The position numbers were made by a program, and so were the translations under genes. A model generated the notes under the pieces. The model did no database searches. It was not told the DNA's origin and was given only the letters and a program-made list of their open reading frames with translations. A stretch of 64,000 bases of DNA from Acidithrix ferrooxidans (lineage in GTDB: Bacteria > Actinomycetota > Acidimicrobiia > Acidimicrobiales > Acidimicrobiaceae). This document shows positions 38,048 to 47,557 of the stretch, piece after piece. The stretch is from the NCBI RefSeq assembly GCF_000949295.1, contig NZ_JXYS01000031.1, forward strand, positions 1 to 64,000. The letters run 5' to 3'. Every line of letters starts with the position of its first letter. The stretch's first letter is position 1.

Positions 38048-38287
38048 TTAATCTCCAAATTCTAGGTAAATCTACTTAGCAACTTCGCAGCCAACAACCA
38101 AAAACCCTAGTAGCTCAAGTGCGACTTATCGATTGAGCCATGATTCTACGAATCTCCAGTCTGCTCAGTGCCATAAGCTAAAAATAGCTACACAAAAAGA
38201 GAAAGCCGACAATGCTCCAGGTAAAAACTGCTGGCATTGAATCTGCCTCGTAGCAGCACGCTCAAAAACCACAGCCAAATTGAAGAG

Positions 38288-38356
38288 GTAGGGGTAAGGG
38301 GTAAGGGGTAAGGGGTAAGGGGTAAGGGGTAAGGGGTAAGGGGTAAGGGGTAAGGG
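38288..38356. repeat. G-rich tandem repeat, 7-bp unit TAAGGGG
   Basis: Eight full TAAGGGG units (38295-38350), preceded by GTAGGGG and ended by TAAGGG. Every unit gives a G4 run on the plus strand, so G-quadruplex formation is possible. It lies about 240 bp upstream of the mazG start on the other strand. Confidence 0.97.
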
Positions 38357-38481
38357 TAAAGGAATCGATAATCATAAGATCTATCGTCTCAACAATACTA
38401 AAAGTATTTTTACAAAGGACCGATGTCAAATTGCCTATCACTACTGATTGATCTCTTCACGTATAGAAATAGCCCTTAGTC

Positions 38482-38555
38482 ATCAGGTGCTGCCTTGAGC
38501 GGGTGAAGCCGGATAATTGCATCGTCAAAAATTTAAAGGCGCCTGATTATCCGGC
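38482..38555. other. Two interlocked inverted repeats (pseudoknot or switch-like)
   Basis: Arm A ATCAGGTGC (38482-38490) pairs with GCGCCTGAT (38539-38547, one G-U). Arm B GCCGGATAAT (38508-38517) pairs perfectly with ATTATCCGGC (38546-38555). The order A-B-A'-B', with A' and B' sharing two bases, permits either hairpin but not both as simple stems. Confidence 0.5.
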
Positions 38556-38881
38556 CCCCAAAGTCGCAATCGAAGTTGACCATGAGCCACTTAGTCGAGC
38601 TATTGCTAAAATAGAATTTCCACAGCGTTTCGATTGGCTTCCCATAACGGGATCCCATAGAACTCCAGACGCATTTCAACCTAGCCAAAGACAATCAAAA
38701 GACGATGGCGCAATTAGCACCCACACAAAGGCTGATCTTTGGATGTTAAAAAGAGAGGGATCCTTAGACCATCTCACCATCTCACCCTCTAACTCAATCC
38801 ACCTACCACCTATTCGGGGACCTTTCGTGGCAATCTCGATCACTCAGAGTCAATCGCTCAGATAGCACTTCAGAGTCGGCT

Positions 38882-39910
38882 TTATGGCTTGGGCAACGCA
38901 GGAGGGTTTACGGCGGAATTTGAAGTATTTATACTGAAGGTTCCATAAGCAGGGTTCACATTCACGTTAGCCCCCTTAGCCTCGCCAGCTATGAAAGCAT
39001 TTAGGCTCGCGCTCCCATTCGCTCCAAACTTATCAGAGACGATATTTGCTATCGAGTTGGTAAAACTAATTTGCGTCCTCGAAACGACCATCGGAATGGA
39101 ATAACTAGAACCGAGCGCCACTGGAGTTAGCGCCTGGTTTGGAACCCCCGTGGCCACTTCACTGGCAAATGCGCTACCAAAGGCACTTGCAAAGTTGGCG
39201 TCGAGCCCACAGCCAATATAGCCGCCGTTAGGAGCGGTATTCGTATCAGTTGAATTGCTCCGAGCTAGAGTCACAAAGCTCGCTCCAGCCCTAAGTTGGC
39301 TTAGGAGGGATTGTGCTTTAGCTAGGGTCGGTACCAAAATGTGAGCAGCGCAGATCTGATCAAATTGAGTTGGATTTGCCTGATAATAGGAGCGAAGTGC
39401 CGGAATCGAGATATTCGCCTTGGTTATATAGGCCTCTAAAACCGTAATATCTGCGGTATCTGAAGTCAAGATGGCCTGATACGACTTAGGAAACTGGTCA
39501 AATATAGCGGTGCCACCATATGATCCAACTGCTGTCGCTTTCGCGACTGTCATCTCCGAGGGAGAAATATGCAATCCCAACTTAGCTACAGCTTGGGAAA
39601 TGAGATCGACGGAGATTCTTCGATTGAGGACTTGATCAACAAATTTGGTCGAAAAAACCTTTGAACCTGCACTGTTAGATGCAAATACTGGTTCTTGGGC
39701 TGTTAATTTCGATACAAAAGTCTTGTTAGCAGCTAAAGATGCCAACTCTGAATTTAATGAGGATACAGAGATATAGCTCGATCCTACCGAAGCGGCATAT
39801 GGAGTCACATTACAGGCTGATGCAGTGATCGCTAGTGCGCCAAAAACGCCCCCAACCATAAGTCTCTTACGAGAAAAGATCGAACTATTGCGATTACCTC
39901 TAATAAACAT
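38882..39910 (-). CDS. SurA/PrsA-like peptidyl-prolyl isomerase lipoprotein
   Basis: A 342-residue exported foldase. After a basic N-terminus, a hydrophobic segment (about 17-32) ends ALAITASAC, a plausible lipobox with Cys33, which the Lgt in this window could modify. A SurA-N-like helical domain (about 40-180) is followed by a parvulin-type PPIase domain from QICAAHILVPTLAKAQSLLSQLRAGASFVTLARSNS to GYIGCGL. It probably helps secreted proteins fold outside the membrane. The C-terminus is Ser/Asn/Pro-rich. Lipobox position -3 is Ala, less usual than Leu, so lipidation is likely, not proven. Confidence 0.83.
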   Translation of the reverse strand: MFIRGNRNSSIFSRKRLMVGGVFGALAITASACNVTPYAASVGSSYISVSSLNSELASLAANKTFVSKLTAQEPVFASNSAGSKVFSTKFVDQVLNRRISVDLISQAVAKLGLHISPSEMTVAKATAVGSYGGTAIFDQFPKSYQAILTSDTADITVLEAYITKANISIPALRSYYQANPTQFDQICAAHILVPTLAKAQSLLSQLRAGASFVTLARSNSTDTNTAPNGGYIGCGLDANFASAFGSAFASEVATGVPNQALTPVALGSSYSIPMVVSRTQISFTNSIANIVSDKFGANGSASLNAFIAGEAKGANVNVNPAYGTFSINTSNSAVNPPALPKP

Positions 39911-40104
39911 TGAACCCTATCTTTATAAATCTCTATCTAAGCAAAAATGCGCCGAGCCAATTTCACCAAGGCCGAAAAGCCATGAATCTGGCGATATGTC
40001 ACTCAAAAACCCTATGGCACACAAGCTCAATATCTCAATTTAGTCCTTAAACCAAGATAATCCCAAAAGCACAAGTTAAAAAAACTTCTATCTCTACCTG
40101 GAAA

Positions 40105-40653
40105 TTACTCCTCTTCGTCCAACTCCAAATCCAGAGCGGCGATAAAAGTGTCAATCGCGTTTGTGAAGGTCGAAAATGCTGACTCAACGCCAACCCCGCT
40201 CACCAATTCGCCTATTGACATGTGAGCCGCAAGCGCTACACCAATTAAGATCTCATGAACCTGAGCGAATGACTCAATCGCAATCTCTTCAATTTGAGCG
40301 TCATCTAGATTATCAATACCGCCAACGATAAGGCTCGAGCAGAGTTCAACCATCGAGTCATCAAAGTGATAAGATGCCGAACCCGGAATCACACCCTTAT
40401 TGATCTCATTCAACAAGAGCAACAGCTCCATCTTGAAAGTCTCATCCACCTCAAGCTCGAAGACAACGGATACTAAAATCTGATCGCTGTCAGGGGCCAA
40501 GGTGGCTATATAACCCAGTTCAAGAGTGTCTGTGGTGATTCCGCCAAGACATGTCAAAAGACCATCTTGACTTTCTATACCCCATCCTGATTCCGCCAAA
40601 AAAGTTGCAATACTTTGAGCCAAGGGGCTAAGGCTAATTTCCGGTTCTGTCAT
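40105..40653 (-). CDS. Acidic YbjN-like protein
   Basis: A 182-residue cytoplasmic, very acidic protein. The first 120 residues resemble the YbjN/type III secretion chaperone-like fold: an N-terminal helix with AESGWGIESQDGLLTCLGG, then beta strands and LLLLNEINKGVIPGSASYHFDDSMVELCSSLIVGGIDNLDDAQIEEIAIESF. YbjN-like proteins are thought to act in stress or as chaperones. It has AGGAG 5 bases before the ATG and lies between mfd and the SurA-like gene on the same strand. Identification rests on pattern only. Confidence 0.65.
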   Translation of the reverse strand: MTEPEISLSPLAQSIATFLAESGWGIESQDGLLTCLGGITTDTLELGYIATLAPDSDQILVSVVFELEVDETFKMELLLLLNEINKGVIPGSASYHFDDSMVELCSSLIVGGIDNLDDAQIEEIAIESFAQVHEILIGVALAAHMSIGELVSGVGVESAFSTFTNAIDTFIAALDLELDEEE

Positions 40654-40699
40654 GATACTCCTGATAAGAATTTGGCATCCAAAAAGGTACCCTAAGAAT

Positions 40700-43600
40700 C
40701 TAACCTATCCTCGCCGACTTGATGTTAGCACGTTCAATAAGTAGATCCATAATGGAGAGAATTACCTCTACTGGATCCAAAGTACTATCAACTTCGATCG
40801 AGAGAGTCTTAGAGATGTCTCTAAAGTCTGCTTTGGCAAAGCGTCGCCTCAAATTTACAAGGGCACTCAACGCTGGTGAAAATCCAACCATTGTAATCCG
40901 CAATCTACTTTGAAATGACGTGCTCTGGATTACACCCTTGACCTCGGTCATAGCCAAATAAAGAGCCCGATTGCGAATTCTCGTCACATCGCAGAGGGCT
41001 TTGGCTTCATCAGGAACAGGACCAAAACGATCTTGCCAAGCCAATTGAATCGCTGAAATTGCCTCGTCATTTTGACAGTCAGCCAACTCCTTGTAAGTTT
41101 CTAACCTAATCTCATCCTTTTCAATGTAACTTCGAGGTATCGTCGCACTCACAGGAATATCAATTCGACATTCAACCGGTAGTGCAACCTCCTCTCCATT
41201 TAGATAGGCAATGGCCTCTTTTACCATCTTGACGTAGAGGTCGTATCCTACAGCTGCAATGTGGCCACTTTGAGTATGACCAAGAAGGCTTCCCGCTCCT
41301 CGAATCTCAAGGTCACGCATAGCAATCCTAAAACCCGAACCTAGCTCTATCGCCTCACCAATGGTCTTGAGCCGTTCGTAGGCTTCTTCGGTAAGCTTGG
41401 TGTTAGGAGCATGAAATAGATATGCATAAGCCTTTACGCCAGCACGTCCAACTCGACCTCGAAGCTGGTGCAACTGCCCTAGTCCCAACAGCTCAGCTCG
41501 ATCGACAACCAATGTATTCACCGTTGGCATATCGATTCCAGATTCAATAATGGTGGTGCAAACCAAAACGTCGAACTCGCCACGCCAAAAATCTTCGACA
41601 ATCGTCTCTAGGTGTGACTCTTCCATCTGGCCATGGGCAACCGCCACTCTCGCTTCAGGAACAAGCATTCGAATCCTCGAGGCAACCGCTTCTATATCCA
41701 TCACGCGATTATGCACATAAAAGACTTGACCCTCGCGAAGAAGTTCGCGGCGAATCGCCTCAGTAACAGCGGCTTCGTCAAAGTCACCCACGTAGGTCAA
41801 AATAGGCTGACGCGACCCTGGAGGAGTATTTAAAAGCGATAGATCGCGCAAACCGGTCAAAGACATCTCAAGCGTCCTAGGTATTGGAGTGGCACTCAAG
41901 GTCAACACATCCACATTGACGCTAAGCGCTTTAATGGCCTCTTTATGGGTCACTCCAAAGCGTTGCTCCTCATCAACGATCAAAAGACCGAGGTCCCCAA
42001 ATTTAACGTCCTTCGAAAGAAGGCGATGGGTCCCAATAATTACATCAACACTTCTATCACCTAGAGAGGCAATGATCTCTTTTGCCTCCGAATTCGACAA
42101 AAAGCGCGATACCACTTCAACTCGAACTGGAAATGGGGAAAACCTCTCCGAAAAAGTCTGATAGTGCTGCTGCGCCAGAAGAGTAGTTGGGACCAAGATA
42201 GCTACCTGCTTGCCAGCTTGAACCGCTTTAAAGGCAGCTCTTATAGCGACTTCGGTTTTGCCAAAGCCAACATCGCCGCAGATGAGACGATCCATGGGTC
42301 GATCGCTCTCCATGTCGGCTTTCACTTCGACTATCGCCTTTTGCTGGTCAGGCGTCAAGGTGTAGGGGAAGAGTTCCTCCATCTCCACTTGCCAATTCGT
42401 ATCTGGAGCATGAGAAAAACCAACTGCTGCTAAACGCTTTTGGTATAGCAGGACGAGCTCTTGGGCTATTCGCTCCACCGAGGCCTTTACCTTGGCCTTC
42501 GTCTTTGTCCAATCGGTGCCACCCATTCGAGACAAAGTGGGATTATCACCACCCGAATATGGGGTTAGGGCTCCCATCTGATCGGTTGGAACAAAAAGCT
42601 TCGCCTTATCGCGATATTCGATCTCTAAATAGTCGCGCTCAACACCACTTATGCTGCGTCGCACCATCCCAAGATATCGCCCGACTCCGTGATAGTCATG
42701 TACTACATAACCGCCCGCGGAAAGGCTATCAAAGAAAGCGCCTACTCCACGAGCGCTGCGGGTAGAGTAGGTCGAGGTGCGACGTACCCTATGACCAGTA
42801 AAGTCGCTAGGTCCTATAACCACAAAGCCACCGCGAGCACTTCGAAAGCCAACTTCGATCCCAGAGATAAAACATCCGACTCCGCCTCGGCGTCGATTGC
42901 TGAGAGCGACTTCTAGCTCGTTAGTATTGCGAATAGCAAAGGCGCCAACGCCCTCGTCCTTGAGGGAAGCGATAATCCGATTCGCCATCGCAGCAGAGTC
43001 AGCGCTGACCAACACACAAAAACCAGCAGTCATGTCACTACGAATGGCCGATACGATAGTCTCACTTCTATGATCGCCGAGACCTACCCCACCAATATCA
43101 ATTACAGTTGAATCGCTCGACCTAGCAAGTGAATCGCGGAATATCACTTCTCCGCCAAAATCGCCAAAGAGATTATCGGCTCGTACATACAGCGTCACAC
43201 TGGAATATTCGTCGCTCTTTAGCCCCCAAGTTGGACCTAGCACCGAGATTAGATCTTCTTCTTCCGAAGCAATTGCGGAGATCCTCTCAACAACTCTGGG
43301 TGAGTCAGACACAATAACGGTGTCACCCTTGGTCAATAAAGATTCAAACGCGGTATCAAAGGATGAGAAAAATGGAGTCCAGGACTCCATTCCTTCGAAG
43401 TAAATTCCTTGAGAGATCTGTTCAAAGATACCAGATAGGACCCCCATGGAATCGGCTAAGGTCAACGCCTCGCCACGTTGGGAAGCATTTGGGCGAAACT
43501 CACGTATTGGAAAGATGGTAGCCTTAGCAAGCGCTTCTGTGCTCAACTGATCTACAAGTGAGAAGTTTGACAATCGATCAATTTCATCGCCAAAAAAATC

Positions 43601-44191
43601 GATTCGTATTGGCGACGGTAGTCCAGGCGCAAAGAGATCGACGATCGATCCCCTTACCGCAAATTCACCTAAAGACTCAACTTGATATTCACGTCGATAA
43701 CCAAATTCCCCAAGCGATCGAACGAGTTCAGCCATATCTATGGTTGAACCCACGTTGACCTCAATTGGAGTAAACCCAAGGCTAGAGAGGTCGATCTTCT
43801 GGGCTAACGATCGAGCGGGAACGATCCAAATAGCCGTTTTGGAGATAGCGCTCTCCCGATGCGTCAACTCCCAAAGACACCTAAGGCGCATAGCCATCGT
43901 CTCCAGACGTGGAGACAATCTCTCAAAGGGCAGAGTATCCCAACTTGGCATAATTGCCGCAAAAAATTCGTCCTGAAATGGTTCTAGATCCCTAGCCAAG
44001 ACTTCCGCGTCCGCCATTGAAGGCACTACCACAATGACCCGCTGGGAGTCATTCCTAGCACGAGCGTAACGGGCTACCAAAAAGGCAAACCCTGGCTCTT
44101 TTAGATAGACGCTCTTACTTCGAGACAACGAGATCTCATCGAAGACCCCTCTGGAATCCAAAACCTTGGCAAGATGAGAGATTATAGACAT
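40700..44191 (-). CDS. mfd: Transcription-repair coupling factor
   Basis: A 1163-residue Mfd. It displaces RNA polymerase stalled at lesions and recruits UvrA. The order is UvrB-like N-terminal part (about 1-330), RNA-polymerase interaction domain (YVVHDYHGVGRYLGMV, about 485-500), SF2 translocase with PYTLTPDQQKAI, Walker A CGDVGFGKTEVAIRAAF, VPTTLLAQQHY, DEEQRFGV, TATPIPRTL, then FYVHNRV and QLRGRVGRA, and a C-terminal TRCF domain (CRIDIPVSATIPRSYI). Length and motifs are standard. It follows pth by 15 bp, in the conserved pth-mfd order. Confidence 0.97.
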   Translation of the reverse strand: MSIISHLAKVLDSRGVFDEISLSRSKSVYLKEPGFAFLVARYARARNDSQRVIVVVPSMADAEVLARDLEPFQDEFFAAIMPSWDTLPFERLSPRLETMAMRLRCLWELTHRESAISKTAIWIVPARSLAQKIDLSSLGFTPIEVNVGSTIDMAELVRSLGEFGYRREYQVESLGEFAVRGSIVDLFAPGLPSPIRIDFFGDEIDRLSNFSLVDQLSTEALAKATIFPIREFRPNASQRGEALTLADSMGVLSGIFEQISQGIYFEGMESWTPFFSSFDTAFESLLTKGDTVIVSDSPRVVERISAIASEEEDLISVLGPTWGLKSDEYSSVTLYVRADNLFGDFGGEVIFRDSLARSSDSTVIDIGGVGLGDHRSETIVSAIRSDMTAGFCVLVSADSAAMANRIIASLKDEGVGAFAIRNTNELEVALSNRRRGGVGCFISGIEVGFRSARGGFVVIGPSDFTGHRVRRTSTYSTRSARGVGAFFDSLSAGGYVVHDYHGVGRYLGMVRRSISGVERDYLEIEYRDKAKLFVPTDQMGALTPYSGGDNPTLSRMGGTDWTKTKAKVKASVERIAQELVLLYQKRLAAVGFSHAPDTNWQVEMEELFPYTLTPDQQKAIVEVKADMESDRPMDRLICGDVGFGKTEVAIRAAFKAVQAGKQVAILVPTTLLAQQHYQTFSERFSPFPVRVEVVSRFLSNSEAKEIIASLGDRSVDVIIGTHRLLSKDVKFGDLGLLIVDEEQRFGVTHKEAIKALSVNVDVLTLSATPIPRTLEMSLTGLRDLSLLNTPPGSRQPILTYVGDFDEAAVTEAIRRELLREGQVFYVHNRVMDIEAVASRIRMLVPEARVAVAHGQMEESHLETIVEDFWRGEFDVLVCTTIIESGIDMPTVNTLVVDRAELLGLGQLHQLRGRVGRAGVKAYAYLFHAPNTKLTEEAYERLKTIGEAIELGSGFRIAMRDLEIRGAGSLLGHTQSGHIAAVGYDLYVKMVKEAIAYLNGEEVALPVECRIDIPVSATIPRSYIEKDEIRLETYKELADCQNDEAISAIQLAWQDRFGPVPDEAKALCDVTRIRNRALYLAMTEVKGVIQSTSFQSRLRITMVGFSPALSALVNLRRRFAKADFRDISKTLSIEVDSTLDPVEVILSIMDLLIERANIKSARIG

Positions 44192-44206
44192 ATAAAAGCT
44201 GAAACG

Positions 44207-44785
44207 CTAGTTCCTGTTGATTTCATTCATTGCGGCATCGACCCCTTTTCCCAGTACATTCTGTAGGGCAGCTACGCCAAGTTCAAATGCACCTTCATAT
44301 CCGGCCAGATCGCTCGGCTTCAACTGTGTAAGGACGTAGTCGCGAACCGGTTGCGTCCCAATCGGACGTCCAATTCCAACGCGTATTCGCACAAAATCAG
44401 AGGAACCCAGTTGTGCCACAATAGACTTTAATCCATTGTGACCTGCGACTCCTCCACCACGTTTTACCTTTATGGATCCCGGTGGGAGATCTAGTTCGTC
44501 GTGTATGACGATCAGATCAGAAGTTTCCTTTAACTTATAACGTTTGGATAGGCCCGCCAAAGCATTCCCAGAATTATTCATAAATGTTTGAGGGAATGCA
44601 AAGGCAACGACATCCAGTCCATCTCGATCCTCCGCTAAAAGGCTGTGGCTTCTAAGTGAAGGAATGAGCTTGAGACCTCGATCCTTGACGGCTCTATCTA
44701 GGACAATCGCACCGAAATTGTGACGGGTATTCTCAAATTGGCGACCAGGATTTCCTAGGCCTAAGACTAATTTAACAGATCGCAA
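44207..44785 (-). CDS. pth: Peptidyl-tRNA hydrolase
   Basis: A 192-residue Pth that frees tRNA from prematurely released peptidyl-tRNA. LVLGLGNPGRQFENTRHNFG holds the catalytic His22; FAFPQTFMNNSG, IHDELDLPPGSIKVKRGGGVAGHNGLKSI and RIRVGIGRPIG follow. TTG start at 44785 with AGGTGA 6 bases before it. It sits 10 bp after rplY, as in other Actinobacteria. Confidence 0.96.
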   Translation of the reverse strand: MRSVKLVLGLGNPGRQFENTRHNFGAIVLDRAVKDRGLKLIPSLRSHSLLAEDRDGLDVVAFAFPQTFMNNSGNALAGLSKRYKLKETSDLIVIHDELDLPPGSIKVKRGGGVAGHNGLKSIVAQLGSSDFVRIRVGIGRPIGTQPVRDYVLTQLKPSDLAGYEGAFELGVAALQNVLGKGVDAAMNEINRN

Positions 44786-44795
44786 CGGCGATCAC

Positions 44796-45329
44796 CTACT
44801 CAGCTTCGCGAAGTCCAGCTTCCTTGCCGACGACGGTATCACTCGGAGTTAGAAGTGTAACTTTCGCGGGCAAGCCCAGTGCAGACGCCAAGATCATTCC
44901 ATCGACCAGTAACTCCGGTCCGACATCAATAGTCGCAGGAATCTCTGAAGTTGGTCCCGATACCTCTAGGTTGTCGAGTTCAAGCTCAACGCCCTCACCT
45001 GCTACCAAAGTCACCGTGACAACGACCTCTTGATTCGCTGAGAGCAATTGAAGGTCCATATGAAGAAGGCTTCGCCGAACTGGATGACGTTGAATATCCT
45101 TCACCAAGGTCGTCTGAGGCTTTCCGTCAATCTCAATCTCCAAAATTGCACCCATTAGCTTACGATGAATGACTAGGGCATTAAGTTCTCGAGCAGGTAC
45201 TGCTATCGACCTTGGTTCGCTTCCCTTTCCATAGATCGTTACTGGCACAAAACCTTGCCTTCTAAGGCGACTTGAAGGTCGGCTACCAAGCTCTCTTCCG
45301 CTTAGGGCCTGCAATATGGAATCGGACAC
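44796..45329 (-). CDS. rplY: Large ribosomal subunit protein bL25 (Ctc form)
   Basis: A 177-residue bL25 of the longer Ctc/TL5 kind that binds 5S rRNA. The N-terminal RNA-binding domain has LSGRELGSRPSSRLRRQGFVPVTIYGKG and HRKLMGAILEIEIDG with HPVRRSLLHMDLQL; the C-terminal beta domain has SEIPATIDVGPELLVDGMI. The GTG at 45329 has no obvious Shine-Dalgarno. It is followed at once by pth. Confidence 0.95.
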   Translation of the reverse strand: MSDSILQALSGRELGSRPSSRLRRQGFVPVTIYGKGSEPRSIAVPARELNALVIHRKLMGAILEIEIDGKPQTTLVKDIQRHPVRRSLLHMDLQLLSANQEVVVTVTLVAGEGVELELDNLEVSGPTSEIPATIDVGPELLVDGMILASALGLPAKVTLLTPSDTVVGKEAGLREAE

Positions 45330-45470
45330 TTTTAATAAACCTCGCGTACATCAAAGAACTAGAACGTATGAATTCACTCGTCAAAAAGAGTTGAATATAA
45401 CCCAAAGCATCCTAGTGGTAAAAAGCCAACACGCCGCCCTAATCGCTCTATAGCCGGCAGGGCAAAATCG

Positions 45471-46442
45471 TCATGAAAGGTTTTCTCCACCAAAGATATC
45501 CGAGACGGAGGTATCCTCAAAGACTGCGCCAATAGCTGCCGCTATTACTTGGGCGACCGAGAGCACCTCCAACTTGGCGATCCTCCTCTCAGGAAGAAGG
45601 GGAAGGGTGTTGGTAATTACAACCTTAGAAATTGGCGACTCTTCGAGGCGCTTAGTCGCTGGATCGCTCAAAATGCCATGCGTAGCCATCGCCCAAACTT
45701 CAGCTGCTCCTTGGCTTATCAACAACTCGGCTGCAGCGCAGATAGTTCCTGCAGTATCGATCATGTCGTCGATAATAACGCAGCGTTTACCTGCAACATC
45801 CCCAACGACATCAAGTGCCTCCACAACATTGGCTTTGCCACGAGGTCGTCTCTTGTGCACAAATGCAAGTTCCATGTCCAAATAGAGCGAAAAGCGAGAA
45901 GCAACCTTTACACGACCAGCATCGGGAGCCACGATCACGGTATCGGCGGTGTGGTTGGCTTTCAAATAGTCAATCAATACCGGCATCGCAGTCAAATGAT
46001 CAACTGGACCATCAAAGAACCCCTGGATCTGACCGGAATGCAGATCTAAAGTTATAATCCTGTCAGCCCCCGCAGTGGCTAGAACGTCAGCCACCAATTT
46101 GGCCGTGATTGGCTCACGACCCGAGGCCTTTCGGTCTTGCCTTGAGTAGCCATAGTATGGGCAGACCGCCGTAATTCGCTTTGCTGAGGCCCTCTTAGCG
46201 GCATCAATCATATTCAATTGTTCAAAGATCGCCGAATTTACCGGGTAGGCGTGTGATTGGATGATAAAGATATCTTTACCTCTAATCGACTCGCCAAAGC
46301 GACAGTAGATCTCCCCGTCTGCAAATTCCCTTAGGTCAACTTGACCCAAGGGTACATCGAGGTGGAGCGCAACTTCGGCAGCGAGTTCTGGGTGCGACCT
46401 ACCTGAATAGATCTCAAGACGTTTACGAGGGACTAATTCCAC
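45471..46442 (-). CDS. prs: Ribose-phosphate pyrophosphokinase (PRPP synthase)
   Basis: A 323-residue class I PRPP synthase (ribose 5-phosphate plus ATP to PRPP plus AMP). ANLYSG-like LEIYSGRSHPELA, DGEIYCRFGESIRGKDIFIIQS, CPYYGYSRQDRK, DLHSGQIQGFFDGPVDHLTA, VVAPDAGRVKVA and the PRPP loop CVIIDDMIDTAGTI are all present. The GTG at 46442 lies 2 bp after the glmU stop. PRPP feeds nucleotide, His and Trp synthesis and NAD salvage (pncB in this window). Confidence 0.97.
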   Translation of the reverse strand: MELVPRKRLEIYSGRSHPELAAEVALHLDVPLGQVDLREFADGEIYCRFGESIRGKDIFIIQSHAYPVNSAIFEQLNMIDAAKRASAKRITAVCPYYGYSRQDRKASGREPITAKLVADVLATAGADRIITLDLHSGQIQGFFDGPVDHLTAMPVLIDYLKANHTADTVIVAPDAGRVKVASRFSLYLDMELAFVHKRRPRGKANVVEALDVVGDVAGKRCVIIDDMIDTAGTICAAAELLISQGAAEVWAMATHGILSDPATKRLEESPISKVVITNTLPLLPERRIAKLEVLSVAQVIAAAIGAVFEDTSVSDIFGGENLS

Positions 46443-46444
46443 AT

Positions 46445-47557
46445 TTACTCCAAAACTACAAACGATCCACTTTTTGACGAATCGTCGATCTTTACACCTG
46501 ATCGAAGCACCGCATAGGGTCCAACAATAGCATCTTCACCGACCCGACAACCTTCAAGGTCCGATCTCACAACCTTAGCGCCATCTTGGATCACCGAGTC
46601 GCTAATACGTACCTCGGGACCAATCTCAGCACCTCGGCCCACCGTCGTTTGACCAATTAAAAATGTACCTGGCCAAATTGTCGTATCTTGGCCGATCTCT
46701 ACAGTGGAATCTATATAAATGCTGTTCGGGTCCACCAAGTTTACCCCTTTGAGCATGAAGGAGGCATTGATTCGCTCTCGCATCTTCGCCTCTGCACTAG
46801 CGAGTTGACGGCGATCATTTACGCCCAAGGCTTCATCTGGGTCAGAAATCTCGTATCCACTTACATGGTATCCCGCCTTAGCAAGAATCTCCACAACGTC
46901 AGTAAGGTAATACTCGCCTTGTACATTTGACGGATTCAGCCGACGCAGCGCCGGAGAAAGCACATCCAAGTTAGCCACATAGATCGACGAATTTACATAA
47001 GTACAGTCTCGCTCTTGGATTGTCGCATCCTTGTGCTCAACGATCCTGAGCACCTTTTCGTCCTTACCAAAGATCACCCTTCCGTAACCGCTGGGATCCA
47101 GAAGATCGGTATAACTCACGCTAAGCGCAGAATTATCTCGTACGTGACTAGCAAATATAGCCTCGATGGTCTCGGCGCGAATTAACGGCGTATCACCGGG
47201 AACCACAAGAACCATAGGTGGCGCGTCGGTATCAAATGCTATCGGGTCTGGCAAGGCTGTCATGGCAGTTGCCAGAGCGTCGCCCGTCCCTCGCTGAGCC
47301 TTTTGTTCGACGAACTCTATATGCATTCCGGCGGGAGCCAGCCTTAGTATGGAGTTCCTTACAACATCGGCACGAAAGCCCACGACGACAACCACGTCGG
47401 TTATGCCTGCCTTTAGAATCTCCTCTAAGATATGCAGGACCATAGGCTTACCGCAGATACGAACTAGCGGCTTGGGACGCGACGACTTCATTCGCGTGCC
47501 TTCTCCTGCCGCCATGATGACTCCAAAACGTTTGCGCACTTTAGTTTTGTCTTGCAT
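46445..47557 (-). CDS. glmU: GlmU-like UDP-GlcNAc pyrophosphorylase lacking the acetyltransferase half
   Basis: A 370-residue protein from the ATG at 47557 (frame open to 47581). The N-terminal uridyltransferase domain is complete: GVIMAAGEGTRMKSSRPKPLVRICGKPMV, QRGTGDALATA, VPGDTPLI, and EYYLTDVVEILAKAG. The left-handed beta-helix begins (about 265) but stops at SGSFVVLE, where normal GlmU proteins (about 450-490 residues) continue with the acetyl-CoA/glucosamine-phosphate site. The catalytic His, Asn and Lys that follow are missing. No frame continues it, because prs begins 2 bp later. So UTP transfer is likely, GlcN-1-P acetylation is not. Confidence 0.88.
   Translation of the reverse strand: MQDKTKVRKRFGVIMAAGEGTRMKSSRPKPLVRICGKPMVLHILEEILKAGITDVVVVVGFRADVVRNSILRLAPAGMHIEFVEQKAQRGTGDALATAMTALPDPIAFDTDAPPMVLVVPGDTPLIRAETIEAIFASHVRDNSALSVSYTDLLDPSGYGRVIFGKDEKVLRIVEHKDATIQERDCTYVNSSIYVANLDVLSPALRRLNPSNVQGEYYLTDVVEILAKAGYHVSGYEISDPDEALGVNDRRQLASAEAKMRERINASFMLKGVNLVDPNSIYIDSTVEIGQDTTIWPGTFLIGQTTVGRGAEIGPEVRISDSVIQDGAKVVRSDLEGCRVGEDAIVGPYAVLRSGVKIDDSSKSGSFVVLE

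Larger units (their letters stand above)
38048..38881. other. Intergenic region with a G-rich repeat and interlocked inverted repeats
   Basis: About 830 bp between mazG and the SurA-like gene. It carries the TAAGGGG array (38288-38356) and two interleaved inverted repeats (38482-38555). A 120-codon plus-strand frame at 38503-38865 has no start signal or family likeness and I do not call it. Confidence 0.6.

Noticed and set aside
38288-38356. CRISPR-like array
   Set aside because: Units are 7 bp with no spacers; the same holds for the 15-, 25- and 14-bp arrays. No cas genes.
38503-38865. 120-codon plus-strand frame
   Set aside because: No start signal, low-complexity composition, overlaps interlocked inverted repeats; no likeness to any family.
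45549-46049. 166-codon plus-strand frame
   Set aside because: Antisense of prs, which has all its motifs.
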